NCBI GenBank assembly: GCA_963277665.1 | Contig: OY728136.1 | Coordinates: forward strand, 804,723,123 to 804,787,122 | From: Viscum album | Lineage: Eukaryota; Streptophyta; Magnoliopsida; Santalales; Viscaceae | Length of the DNA stretch: 64,000 nucleotides | Direction of reading: 5' to 3' | Notes under the pieces: generated by a model | What the model saw: only the letters and a program-made list of their open reading frames with translations | Database searches by the model: none | Told to the model about the DNA's origin: nothing | Part shown: positions 34,862 through 47,509 of the stretch, piece after piece | Layout of the letters: the number at the start of each line of letters is the position of its first letter | How positions within the stretch are numbered: position 1 is the first letter of the stretch | Made by a program: the position numbers and the translations under genes

Positions 34862-37475
34862 TATAACATCCCCAGCCGTAGTATCCCAAATTCCTTGGTT
34901 ATTTTATTATAGTGGAATAGATACAAGAGATCACTATAGAACAGAAAAAATGAAAAAAAATTCTTCCTTGACACTTATTCAATGATTTTATCTTCACAGC
35001 CCATGTTAGGAAAAAAAATATATGGGTGAGATCATATAGTTAGTAATGTTTACATTTAGTAGAAACATGAATCAATTTTAGGTGAATAATTATCAATATG
35101 TAACAATCCATATGTGTAGGTAAATACCTTAAAAAATTCCATTTTATCAATAAAGTGATAATGAGTATTTATCCATGTATTTTTTTGTTGTGAAATTATC
35201 ATGGATGGAAGGAAATGATTACTAAATGTAGAAAATTATTTATTATATGAAATTATGTATCTACACATTAACCACTACCTTCAAGACCATCAACACTATT
35301 GTATAGGTATGTGGTTGGAAACCTTTCTAGTTATACATGTATTAAATGTGAACGGGTCTTCACCAATTGTTTTATCCCATGTGAACTCTCAATGAATTTA
35401 GGGGATATCTATTACTGATCCCCACCCATGTATTCATGTCCAAATAATTATTCACACATAAAATAATATATAAAATTATTTACCATTATGCATTATCAAA
35501 TTATCCATATTGATTGAGGGATAAAAATACATATATCTCCATTTAAAATAACATTCACGGTAATCACCATATGTAAAAATGTTATATACCATAGAAAATA
35601 TTCATGTACAAGATGAAATAAATATGGATATTTAAGATAAATATAATTCCAAATAAAAAATGATCTCATGGGGTATTATATACACCATATAAAAATTGTT
35701 AGGTTCACAATACCATGTAAGTATCAATAAAATCGAAATTGTGATGAAGTCCCTTACCTTATGTTTGAAATAATTACACACATTTACTTAATGTCTTGGA
35801 TAATAAATATAAATTCATTAATTACATAATTAATTACTTGTTCAACATATATTTTATTTATGATATATTTCATAAGTTTATTTATGGATCTTGAGTTATA
35901 ATGATTAATTTTGGGTTTCCAGGAGCATTAATTTCATGGTCGGTTACCATAGGAATAATTATTTGAGTTATTTTTAAATGGATGAAAAATAATTAATTGT
36001 TATGTAATGATATATATACACTTGAATTATTATAAATGGTCCTCAAATGTCATTTGTTTATATGGTTTGATTATGATTCATTAGATAATTCATTAATGTA
36101 AAATGACTATACTTGTATCTTTTTTTAAATATTATGCATATACATTTATTATAAAACAATATATAACTTATAATATTTATATGAAAAAAATATTTAACCA
36201 TAATAAAGCTTTTATATCAAGAATTTAAGGATGTTATTAAAAATACCAACTCACCACCCATGAAAGCGATGAATCAACACATCAAATAGGATATTTTCAT
36301 TTTTTTAATAAAAGTCAAAGTGAATAGATTTGATGATGTAAATTACCTTATAATAATATAATTATAGTATATATATCATAATTTAGTTATCATTCCACTT
36401 TTTGTTGAGGATGTTATGATAGGATAATAAAACAAAAAAAATTAAAAGTAAAAGAAGTAAGAATTTACCTCTTGAATATCATCTCCATAAGAGCCTCCTT
36501 ATGTCATCTGGCTTTGGTATTGTGGTTTGAATAACATGTCAATGACATGGGAAATATAATTTGATGGGAAATGAGTAGAATTTAGATATGATTCAAGGAT
36601 TAGAAAGTGTGAGGAGAAGGGTTGGTTTTTATTGGATATGAGAGGGGTTCTTTTTTGATAATTTTAATCATTTGTTTAGTATTTTAGATCAAATCTATCA
36701 ATAGTATTGATTTATGTTACTAGTTATGGTAAAAGGTATTTATGAATTCAAACTAATGATTTATTATATCATTATTAAATAATAAAAGAATCAATAATTC
36801 ATTTTTTTCAAGTAATGTTGAACACTATAAATTATTAGATTTATCTATTTATAAAAAATTCAACTATTTTAGAAAATTCACAAAATATAACCCTTATTAT
36901 TTTTGATATGTAAATTTAAAAAAATAACACAAATTTATGAATATATATATATGTCAGAAATATAATTTTTAATTAAAATCAATATTTATTCAAAAATAAA
37001 TATTTTAATATTATAATAGAGTTTACGATACATTAAAAAATTAATTATGGTGTCTTAAAATTATCTTCTAATAATAATACTAAAAAATATTAAACAGTGA
37101 ATGTATATTATGAAAATTAATTTTATTTTAACTCCTTATATGAAATATAAAATTGTAAATAATCTTTTAAGGGTAACCAAAACACCAATCATTAATTTAT
37201 CATTTCTGCAACATTTATTTACTTATACCTTGATATAAATATATCATATTTTAATTTATGAGGTACTGAAATTTAATTTATACTTTTATTAGTGAGGTTT
37301 TTAATAAAATGGACTCATTACCAATCCAATTAGTAACATTACTATTCCAATGGTCATGATGAAATAATAATATATAATAGCATATCACAGTTCGTTTAAT
37401 CATGGAGTTAAGTAAGCTATCGAATAATTGGAGTTATTTAAGAAGACACATACTATAAAATCTCAGGGTGTTATA
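34862..37475 (-). mobile_element. G3 3' LTR
   Basis: In minus-strand sense it starts at 37475 (TATAACACCCTGAG) directly after the polyprotein end and ends at 34862. It aligns with the other G3 LTR in many blocks, for example 35600-35660 with 41740-41800, 35860-35960 with 41960-42090, and 36250-36480 with 42430-42650. The short sequence before it on the minus strand (AAGTTAGGAG) is a weak polypurine tract. The promoter-like stretch near 36630 has lost its TATA box. Confidence 0.9.
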
Positions 37476-37499
37476 CTCCTAACTTATAAGAAAATTTCA

Positions 37500-38940
37500 C
37501 CCTCAATATTTTTCATGAATATTTCATTGTAAACTGATGATAATGGTTCTTCTTTATAACATCAATACGTCCACACGTTGTTTCATCCATTTTATGGTTT
37601 CTATAATTTACTTTTACCAGTCAATTTGTCTAATTTCTCAATACATTCTCTCTTATGTTATGAATTTCTATTATCTCTTCAAGATAGAAATAATCATTTA
37701 TTAGATAAATTTTTTCATAGGTGAGTACATGTGTTGGGTTTGGCCTTTATTTCTCTAACAATGATATGTAGAACACAACATGATGTTTGGATGGTCCTTA
37801 GGGAATTTAATTTTAGTAAGATACAAATCATATTATTTCTATAATTTCAAATGGCGTGATGTAAATGGGTATGAGATTACATTTCTTACTAAACCTTATG
37901 ACACCCTCCAAATAGATAATATTTCATAAATACTTTATCTCCTACTTGAGATTCCTAATAATTTCTCTAGTTTTTAGCATAACCATATAGATTTATTGAT
38001 CTCTTAAATACGAGCTATAAATTTTTTACCTTTGTCAACATTTATTAAATATGTTATTGGCCGATAAGTTTCCTATCACCTAATTCATCCCAACAAGTTG
38101 GAGTATTCCATATCTTTCAATAGAATTCTTCATATGACACTATTTAAATACTATAAGGGAAAAAATTATTGTATGAAAACTCTATCAATGGTAAATGATG
38201 ATCCCACGTACCTTGAAATACATTTTAGCATGATCTCAACATGTCTTTGAATGTATTAATAGTCCTTTCAAACATTCCATTAGTTTTAGTGTGATAATCT
38301 CTACTCTAAAGATGCTTAGTATCCAATGAAATCTAAAGAATCAAATATAATATTAATGTAAAATGGGGATCTGAATCAGATAAAATAAATAGAGGTGAAA
38401 TATGAAGCTTTGAAAATTCATTAATATAGAGTATTTCTATATAGTTAAGTAGTGAATATTCTCTTATAGAGAGAAAATATGTTTATTGTTTAATGTGATC
38501 AACAATTTCCCTTATCGTATCATTATTTCTGGGGGCTCATTGGTAATCCAATGATGAAGTCCATTGTAATGTTATCACACATCCACATTGAAATAGGTAT
38601 AGGTTCAATGAATCCTCCGGGATTCTATCACTCAGTGTTCACTTGTTGAAAATATTGAAATCTTGAAACATAGTCAACAATTTATTAATTCAAATTATCC
38701 TAGAAATAATGTTTCTTTATATATATATACAAAAATTTACTAATAGGGTGTATAGGGATATTAAAGCTATGAGAATTAACCAATAGTTCTATTTTTAGAT
38801 TAGGTATTAATGAAACACATAACCTTTTTCCAAATTTCATAATTCCATCCTCATACACAATGTCATCCAATATTCCATAATTATTGGATTTAATTTTCTT
38901 CTGAAAATTCACATCATCATATTGAGTGACTTTTATCAAT
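37500..38940 (-). pseudogene. G3 integrase and chromodomain-like tail (degenerate)
   Basis: The zinc-binding domain is the open stretch 38939-38700, with LCVSLIPNLKIELLVNSHSF and then HPISKFLYIYIKKHYF, matching the gypsy integrase N-terminal domain (H and H retained). Core pieces follow: LFILSDSDPHFTLILYLIL (second Asp region) near 38395-38340, RDYHTKTNGMFERTINTF with the Glu region near 38245, and HHLPLIEFSYNNFFPYSI near 38195. CWDELGDRKL follows near 38090. The tail has VIRFSKKCNLIPIYITPFEI near 37895 and NVLRN...LVKVNYRNHKMDE near 37645-37580, matching a chromodomain-type C-terminus. There are several stops and frameshifts. The first catalytic Asp block is poorly preserved. Confidence 0.85.
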
Positions 38941-38944
38941 TCTA

Positions 38945-39595
38945 ATAATTATAGATTCACAAATATTTTAAATTGGAGTTATGTTTAAAATTTCATAACA
39001 ATTCCTATTTCCATCATTACTAAATCCATGACCATATGATATTTCCAAATCATAATTTGGGTTATAATTCAATGATAATTCCTAATTAATGAGTTTTCTA
39101 CATTATATTATTTTCATAGGTGGTAGTGTATTGAAAAATAATAATCGTTGTGTAACACAAGGCATTATATTTGCGTCATATTGACTTCATTCTGTTTAAT
39201 TTTTTTTTCAAACTCTTATTATCTCTATATATTTCAAATATTTTACCCTAAATATAGTGTCTCCATATCATCAGAGAAAATATTATGGTTTCTCAGATAA
39301 CATCATCAGTTTTTTACTTTTTTTAACGAATCTTCAACAACCATGATGAATATGCAGCAAATTTATCATTTTTCATAAGGAAAATGGCCATTCATTTTGG
39401 TGATGTATCACTATTTGTTACAAACCCATCATTTTCTGATGGTGGTGTCAAAATATGATCATTGAATATTCTTCTCTTCTGTTCATAAAACAATTATGAA
39501 CATTAGTTTTCCCATATAAACATATCCTCTATATTTTTTATCTTGGTTAACATGTTATCCAATCGGGAAACCAATCTGAATGAAACATCAATAGT
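38945..39595 (-). pseudogene. G3 region where RNase H should lie (not readable)
   Basis: By position between RT and integrase this 650-bp stretch must be the RNase H domain, but no motif can be read with confidence in any minus-strand frame. It is therefore the most decayed part of the G3 coding region, or it has been rearranged. Confidence 0.4.
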
Positions 39596-39599
39596 AACA

Positions 39600-40400
39600 T
39601 TAAAAACCAATGAAACTATGTACCTATGGTATTTTCACTATTTTAGGACATTATAGGAATGTCATTATCTTTACAGGATCAACTGAGATTCCATCCTTAG
39701 ATACATTATGGCCATGAAAAAAAATTTACTGAAGAAATAATTCACACTTGCTAATTTTACCACATAACTCTTTACTCCTAAGAGTCTCAAGAATGATTCA
39801 TAAATCATTTTAATGGTATTAATAGGTTTTAGACTATACCTGAATATCATAAAAAAAGAAAACAAATATAATCAAGGTATTACTTAAATATTTTGTTCAT
39901 TAAATCCAAAAACTACTGAGGGTGCATTAGTCAATTGAAATGACATTACTATAAACATTTATTTTCCATACCTAAAATAAAAATCCTTCTTCAGAATATC
40001 ATCCTTGTATACCCTAAATTGATAATACTCAGAATGAATGTAAATATTAAAAAAATATTAACCTCAATAAAATTTATCAAATAAATCATCAATGTGAGGT
40101 AGATGATTGTTGTTTTTTATTGTCATATTATTGATTTCTCTATATTCAACACACATCGTCATCGATCCAAATTTATTCCAAATAAAGATAATGGGGGCTC
40201 TCCATTTAGTGACCCTAGGGGGAATAATTCCCTTATTTCTAAACTCCCTTATTTTTTGTTAAGATTCCCTAATTCCAACATATAAATTATATAAGGATTA
40301 TTTGATATTTGTCTTTAATCAAGGATTAAATCAATGGTAAACTCATCTTCATTCCCTAAGGGGTGTCAGAGTATATTATTAAAAAATACATTAGTACATT
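39600..40400 (-). pseudogene. G3 reverse transcriptase (degenerate)
   Basis: In minus-strand order: EFTIDLILD near 40345 (linker), IREFRNKGIIPPRVTKWRAP near 40257-40200, MTMCVEYREINNMTIKNNNH and LPHIDDLFDKF near 40165-40080, YYQFRVYKDDILKKDFYFRY near 40025, and MSFQLTNAPS at 39944. The open stretch 39865-39671 carries the rest, with the region of the catalytic FIDD shifted out of frame (FFMIFRYSL), and then ESFLRLLGVKSYVVKLASVN. Most signature residues of the fingers and palm survive, but frame breaks and stops abolish function. Confidence 0.9.
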
Positions 40401-40479
40401 TGTTAAAATAGTTATATCCTAAATTTAGTGATTAATTTCCAAATCTATAGATTTTGTTTTATATTTGACTCCAATAATT

Positions 40480-40830
40480 TCATTCATTAGAGTTCCTAGG
40501 GGTGGATCAAGATAACCATCAGATGATGAAGATTCTTCTCTAAAGATAAGGAATTCAATATCTTCTTGAAAAAGCATAACTGCATTCTTATTATAAATTT
40601 TTTTTACATCATATTTGGAATGTTAGTCTGTAATGATGAATATATCAGAGTAAACCATAGATATAATAATAAGATCAGAAAAGAAATCACTTTTATGTAT
40701 CATAATGGGGACTTCCCAACACATTAGTTTTTTAATGAAACTTTTGTTAGGTGTTTTGATTGATAATGATATTTCATTCAATAGGAACCATTAGTAAAAA
40801 ATAGTATAGATAGAGGTAGATCATAATCAT
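40480..40830 (-). pseudogene. G3 protease remnant
   Basis: On the minus strand CWEVPIMIHKSDFFSDLIII near 40717-40660 and SMVYSDIFIITD followed by HSKYDV match the second half of gypsy proteases (the ADLIVL and DVILGMDWLSKY blocks). EDIEFLIFREESSSS near 40570 follows. The catalytic D-[ST]-G loop expected near 40810 is not readable. Directly upstream lies the primer-binding-site remnant, with no room for gag. Confidence 0.7.
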
Positions 40831-40894
40831 TTTGATGAATTATTATAATTATCTTATTTTTAACATCCAAATCCTATGGTTTTTACTAAACGTA

Positions 40895-40905
40895 CTATGA
40901 TACCA
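40895..40905 (-). other. G3 primer-binding-site remnant
   Basis: On the minus strand TTGGTATCATAG follows the LTR end by about 17 bp. Apart from G-to-T in the ninth position it matches the initiator tRNA-Met site TGGTATCAGAG seen exactly in G2. Confidence 0.7.
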
Positions 40906-40921
40906 ATAGTACCAACCCTTC

Positions 40922-43214
40922 ATCCATTACCCTAGAGTCGAAGATTATTTAATTAAAATAACAATAATTTAAGAGATAACATAACTAAAGATCCATCAAT
41001 TTCTTAGTAATGAAAAAGTAAATATATATTTTATTCTTTTATTATATTATTAATTCAACATAGAATATAAAAATGGAAAATAAGCTGCTTCCTTACCACT
41101 TATTTAACAATTTCTTCTTAATAAACTGGTGAAGGAGTAAAAATAAAAGGGTGTACTCAAATTCTTCGAAATGGTTAAATAAATTAGAAATATGGATCGA
41201 TAATAGGTGAAACATAATAAATAAGAAATAATTATTATGGAATGTTAAATAACTGAAAACTCATTCCATTTTATCAATAAATTGAAAATGGAAATGCATC
41301 CATATTTATCAAAATGAAAGTCACATTGATATTAATAATTGAATAATGAATGAATAAAATTAGTAATTATTGGTTGTTTTTTATCTGAAACATGAACCAT
41401 TACCTTAAATTTCATTCTTAAGAAGACTTATGTCTATGAGTATAAAATATTATGATTCTGATTGGGAATAAAAACGAAAGGGTTACCACCAATTATTTTA
41501 ACTAATGAGACCTATCAATGCATCAAGTGGCTATTTTTAACTAAGCCCCATCCCTATAATCATGTTCAAATAATTCATCACACATTAAATTAAAGATTTA
41601 TTAAGGAAAAATATTCATTAAAACATATTCACATTGAGTAAATAAAACATTTTAATTAATATATGCCTGAATTAAAATAAAATTCATGGTAAAACCATAT
41701 ATAAAAATGGATTATGGCATAGAAAATAAACATATCCATGATAAAACAAATATAGATATTTAAGATAAATATAATATCCAATGATTTTTCCAAGGATTAG
41801 AAGATACTCCACATAAAAATTATTAAGCGCAAATTACCAAGTAAGTCTCAATGAAATAGATATTTGGACAAAGTCCCATACAATATTATAGAAAGCGTCC
41901 TGATCATGTACTTAATGTCATGTATAATCAAATTAAAATAAATAATTAGTTAATTCAGAATATTTTCAACATATATTTAATTTATTATAATTTTAATTAG
42001 ATCATTTATGTCCATTTATATGAGTTATAATGTATAATTTTGTTGTTCTCAAAGCATTCATTTCATGGTTTTATATTCGGTTCCCCTATGTATAATTATG
42101 GAATTTCTTGTCAAATGAATGAAATACTTCAAAAGTGAAATGTAAAAATTTTAATATAAATATAGGATATTATTTATTCTTCATATATAATTTGGTTATA
42201 TCTTTAATGATAATTAATTAGAAACAACGTTAATGAAAAATGGTTATTTCATTTTAGTTGGTTTTACGACCATCAATAACATGTATCGTTTTATTTAATA
42301 TTATTTTTATATATTTGTTATAGAACATGATATAACTTAGTATATGTTTTATAAAAATATTATTTAATAATAATAATGGTTTTTTGACCAGCCTTGAAGG
42401 TTGTAATAGGGAAATAAAACATATCATCTATGAAGGCAGTGAATCAACACATCGTTGATGATATTTTCATTTTTAGAATAAACTTAAGAGATTATAGATT
42501 TGATGATGTATATAGAATTATCATAATATAAATTTTAATATATATATCATACTATAGTTACCATGTCATTTTGGAATACGGATATGATAAGAGGATTATA
42601 AAATAAAAAAATAAAAGATAAAAAAGGATAACTTTACCACTAAAAAATTGTCTCCTTGGTGTCCTCCTCAAGAAGCATTTATTTGGTATTTTGTTAAGAA
42701 CATATGGTCTTGGACAGGGGGAAGAGGATTGGGAAGGTAATTGGGATGAATATAGTCAGGATTCAAGGATTAAAATGTCTTAGGAGGTGTGGTGGTGAGG
42801 AGAGGTATTTATAGGAGAGGAGAGGGGGTGTTTTTTGATTATATTATTCATTAGTTATTTATTTTTTCTTGATAGTATATTAATAAAAAATTGTAAATAA
42901 ACATTTATATTTAACAAAAATGAAAAAAATTAATTTATCAATTTTAAAACATTTATATATTTATTCCTTGCTAAAAATTAATAATATTTTTACTTATGAG
43001 ATAACTAAATTTTATTTATACTTCCATTGGTAAGGTTATTATTCTAATGGACACATTACTTCTCCAAAAAATCACATTACTATTCGAAAAGCAATATTAA
43101 AATAATAATATTTAGTATTATGTCACAGTTAATTTAAGAAGGGTGTTATGTAAACTTTTAAAATAATTAAATTTAATTATGAGGATACATACCATTAACT
43201 CATGGGGTGTTATA
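40922..43214 (-). mobile_element. G3 5' LTR
   Basis: In minus-strand sense it starts at 43214 (TATAACACCCC) and ends near 40922. It aligns with the other G3 LTR. About 2.3 kb, compared with 2.6 kb for its partner, because of indels. It contains a TATA box at 42806-42813. Confidence 0.85.
42806..42813 (-). promoter_or_regulatory. TATA box of the G3 5' LTR
   Basis: TATAAATA on the minus strand, in the context CCTATAAATACCTCTCCTCACC, about 400 bp into the LTR. The equivalent places in related LTRs (near 3880, 36630 and 46294) have partly lost it. Confidence 0.7.
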
Positions 43215-43219
43215 ATTTC
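43215..43219. repeat. G3 target-site duplication, right copy (ATTTC)
   Basis: ATTTC directly follows the LTR terminus GGGGTGTTATA and matches 34857-34861. Confidence 0.9.
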
Positions 43220-43479
43220 AAATTATATATTTTTCATAAAAAATTATAATATAAACATATCCAATATAATTATCTCAGTTTTTTATTGTCTATTATATAT
43301 ATATATAAATATTTATTTATTTTATCAACATATTATAAATATAAATTATTTCAAAAAATTATTTTTTGATAAGAAATTTTGGATATAGGTGCGGTCAATT
43401 TTACATTGAAGAAATAATACATATAAAACATTAATTACAATATTAATATATTTAGAAATAATAAAGTGAAAAATCGAAT

Positions 43480-43904
43480 AAGCGATTATATGTAACATTG
43501 ATAGAGATTATTATGATAATATAAAAGTAGTTAAAGTGATGAAAAATTTGAAGTCAAATTATAAATTTTTTTGAGATGATGTATAATGATAAAATATGAA
43601 AAATTAAATAAACAAAGAACATAATTGATAAGTAGTTCAACTAAACCATTGAAGCACCATGAGATTTTGTGAATTATTATTTTTTGAATTAATTTAATCA
43701 TTTTGATATTTTTCATTTCAATAAACAATAGAAATTTCTTATTTTATATTAATGAACAATGTTTGGATTAAATTATACACATCACCATGTAAATCACAAA
43801 AAATAAATTTATTTTTTCTTTATATGGAATTTTGAGTTTAGTTACATTACATGCAACAATGAATTTCTTTAAATTTTTGCATAAAACCCATGACTGAGGT
43901 TTAC
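43480..43904 (+). mobile_element. G4 5' LTR, first part
   Basis: 43560-43904 aligns with 55375-55721 of the 3' LTR, for example GAATTATTATTTTTTGAATT and TTTGATATTTTTCATTTC. It ends with TTTAC, the target of the solo LTR that follows. The start near 43480 is approximate. Confidence 0.75.
43900..43904. repeat. solo-LTR target duplication, left copy (TTTAC)
   Basis: TTTAC directly precedes the LTR end TCTAACGCCC and matches 48248-48252. Confidence 0.9.
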
Positions 43905-45734
43905 TCTAACGCCCAGAACCTAGTTTCCCAGAGTCAGAGCATTATTTTAATACATTGGCATGATTACAAGGAATCATGTCCTAAAGGACCGATCAGTTTA
44001 GCAGTTTTGGAAAATAGATTACATACATGAATGTTACATTACACTTAATAACATACAAAACAACATAAATAATCCTTTATGAATTCCATTGTTCCCTTGT
44101 CTTAACCCTGCATATCAATCACAATATACTTCTTGGTATACTGGGAAAAATAAAACATAGAAAGGGGTGAGCTCAAACGCTCCGTAAGGGTAAGCAATAC
44201 AGTAGAAACTTTCATAAATAAGCATAAACAATTAAGGCAATGTATAACTAAAACAAAATCCTTTTAAACATAAACTTCAACATAGTATGGAAAAAATAAA
44301 ATGAAATAATTCCATTTACTTATTCACATGAATATTATACTAATCGAATAATCACATGCAATATCAATAACCACTTTCATAATGATGGAATGAATAATGC
44401 CATACTATTATAACCACATAGCCAAGGCCTCGTGCCAAGACTACAAATAAGATTTTGTCAAGGCCTTGTGACAAGAAACTAGTTTGTCTCATGAGACCTA
44501 CCGATGCATCGAGGAGCGATAGCGGGCTCCACCCGTCACATATTAAGTCCAATACATTCCCATATGAAAAGTTTTAAACATAACATCAACATTCTTATTA
44601 AAACTAACATACAAAATGTAAATAATTCATCCATAAATCACGAATGGTATAAAAATAACACATCCACAGTCAAAAACATCACAAAAACTTCAAAACAATA
44701 TGGAAGTTTTGTACGATAATAAATCAACTTCAAATAAACTCAAAATGCATCAAAGGATGTTGACTTAGATGAAATCAAAACTATTTGAGCGAAATTTCTC
44801 CTTTTTTTGAAATCATTTAAAATCACAGATTTATTAAGGAAGTAATTTAAAAGATATTTTTGAATAAAATTTTCCCATACCACTTCGAAACTTTTGAAAA
44901 GAAATATCATTTCAAAACATTCATGTCCATATAAATAAATCCTTAAAATCATTTGAAAACACGGACATTATTTAAAAAGATTTAGAAAGATTAATCATTA
45001 AAACATTTAAAGTTATGATTCTGATAAAGAGTACATAATTATAAAATAAAACATTTACTCTGAAAATATTCTTATAAGCTTGTATGGGAAGCTTCGAAAA
45101 TTATATAATGGCGGAAAATAGTCGCACCCACCGTATAAGTTAAAAAAGACATTCTTACCTTAATTCGGTCGAAAAGGATAAAAAGGACCATGTTTGGAAA
45201 AAGTCAGAAAGATATCTTTATAAACATCTTATAAAAATTCACACAAAGTTATAAATGACTTTATCCCATATTCTGTAAAATAGTAAGAATGTTTTGAAAT
45301 ACACTTTCAAAAAACATGGCTGTGGATGATAAAGAGGTCCTAGTAGATAATTACGTATAAACAACCTCTGATAATGAAGAGATTGTAAAATAACCCTTAC
45401 CTTGAAATTTTCCTTAGTTGGGGGTAGGTTAAACTCTCGTATAATGATGAAATAATTGTTATTAAATTATAAAAGAATCATATACATTAATATGATATCA
45501 TATATGATCTTTTAACATTGCTTTGTTAATAATATTTTAGTATTATCGCCGTTTCAGTTGTTAACTTACTCATTTTATTTTATATGTTTTGTTACATAAG
45601 ATGTGGTTTCCATGAATAGGTTGTATCTTATTCGTATAAAGAATGATATCAAGTCTTTCAAAATTATTTTTAAATCATCAAATGATAATTATACTTGAAT
45701 TGATACGATGGAGAATGAATCTCATCGCGTTCGT

Positions 45735-45934
45735 GGAGACGGTAGTCCGTACGTACGCACGGGCGACAATATCATTCTTTTGATATTAAAATAATATATA
45801 ATTGGATGGTATATCATATATACAGAATAATTATAATATTATATTTATTATTTACATGAATTAAAAATCATTATTATACCCATCCAAATAATAAATTTTG
45901 AATAACAATTACACCACGACGTGGAGATGGTAAG
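45735..45934 (-). repeat. two copies of a CpG-containing motif 188 bp apart in the solo LTR
   Basis: On the minus strand ACTACCGTCTCCACGAACGC (from 45746) and CTTACCATCTCCACGTCGTG (from 45934), each preceded by CGTACGTACGG-type sequence. CpG dinucleotides are otherwise rare in this region, so their survival stands out. The same core occurs in the G4 LTRs. Confidence 0.75.
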
Positions 45935-46293
45935 CCGTACGTACACACGTATGGTGACATGTCATTCAAAGGATGGATAGAACACTGAAATATGTTTGTT
46001 ACATGTTTTTAATAACATAAATCTATATATAATATACTGGAGTTATTATTTTATAATGGTAATAACAAATAATGAAAAAGTGGAAGAAGAAAAGAACTTG
46101 AAAAAGGGTGGTGAAATCATTACCTCTTCTTCGGGATCTTCTTTTTGATTTGACCAAAAGGGATCCATAGGATTGCTTTTTGACTAAATTAAGTCCTTTA
46201 GGATAAAGTTAGGAATGTTGAGAGAGTATTTTGTCAGGGTTTTGCCGAACCAAAAGGTTTTGAATTTGTGAATTATTGAGAATGGGGAGTTCC

Positions 46294-46301
46294 CATTTAT
46301 A
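46294..46301 (-). promoter_or_regulatory. TATA-like box of the solo LTR
   Basis: TATAAATG on the minus strand, followed by GGGAACTCCCCATTC. The place and context match the TATA box of the G3 5' LTR, with pyrimidine-rich CCCCTC sequence just upstream. Confidence 0.5.
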
Positions 46302-47509
46302 AGAGGGGTGAGGGGCACCTTTGGAAAAGCTAGAAATATTATTTTATAATAAATTCATATTCAGTTTCTAATGTCTCCAAAGTGTATTATTTAAAGGTTA
46401 ATGTGGGGATGGGTCGAAAACCAATCAACCAATAGAATTTAGATAGGTTTGGGTCACTATATTAACCTTATCTTTAAGTATTAACTCTTACATAATTAGT
46501 TTCTCTTTTACAATGTCTCTTTATATTTTTATATTATATGGTTAATAAAAATACTATATACATCCAAGAGACCCCAAGTGGTCCATTAATGATACACCTA
46601 TCATGATATATCTCTCTTGGCCGAACCTTAGATTTTAAGAAATTTAATATCAATTTATAATATAATATTTTTAAAAAAATCTTTTATGTCAATTTTGACA
46701 CTATTCAATAATTTATTTTTTAAAAAATAATAACAGAATGATTACTTAAAATAAATATAAATAAAGAAATCCTAACATGTCATATTAACCTATAAAATAT
46801 GTTTAATTCATAAAAAGTCTCAAATTATATTTATTTGGGTATTTATAATATGATTTATTTTAAGTTATCACTATAATGGTAAATACTGCATCATCATTGT
46901 GTCATAAATAAATTAAATTATTTATTTTCTAAACATTATAAATAAAATACCATTATGTATGAAATATTTTTATCTTTATAATGAATATTTATAGTCGAAA
47001 CTCCAACATATATAACCCTATGTAAATTTTTTTCCTAAAAGATATATCCTTGTGCAATTTTTGTATTCATTTTAACTTAGTTAAAATAAAGTGTCCCTAT
47101 CACTTACAAGTGGCTCCATGGGGTCCCAAAATCGACCCAAAGATGCACAAGGTCGGACATGTATCATAAAATAAGGTTAGGACACGTTTTAGGGTAATTT
47201 GTTATTATTATAATATTATTTTTTAACCCTTATTTACCAGATTTACCTTTTAACCATGGTAAATAAAATATTTACCGAAATAATTATTCAAAATGTCTAA
47301 AAATAAAAGATACCTATTTACACAATTTGAACATCCTGATTCCAAATATGGAATCCATTTTTCCAAATTCAAGACACATAATTGTCAGAAATTAATTTAA
47401 TATTAATTCTCGTTGTTAAAACAAAAAACATGTTTTTAAGAGATAATAACTATCAAAAGATTGACACTTGTTTATGTCCGGTTTAATTGTGAAATTTTGT
47501 CCAATGACC

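Larger units (their letters stand above)
34862..43214 (-). mobile_element. G3: degenerate Ty3/gypsy element on the minus strand, gag missing
   Basis: Two LTRs (34862-37475 and about 40922-43214) align along their length, with heavy divergence. The outer ends are TATAACATCCCC and GGGGTGTTATA, decayed from TGTAACACCC...GGGTGTTACA. A perfect 5-bp duplication (ATTTC) flanks the element. Between the LTRs, on the minus strand, lie a primer-binding-site remnant, protease, RT, integrase and a C-terminal tail in normal order. The distance from primer binding site to protease is under 100 bp, so gag (usually over 1 kb) is absent, presumably deleted. Confidence 0.95.
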
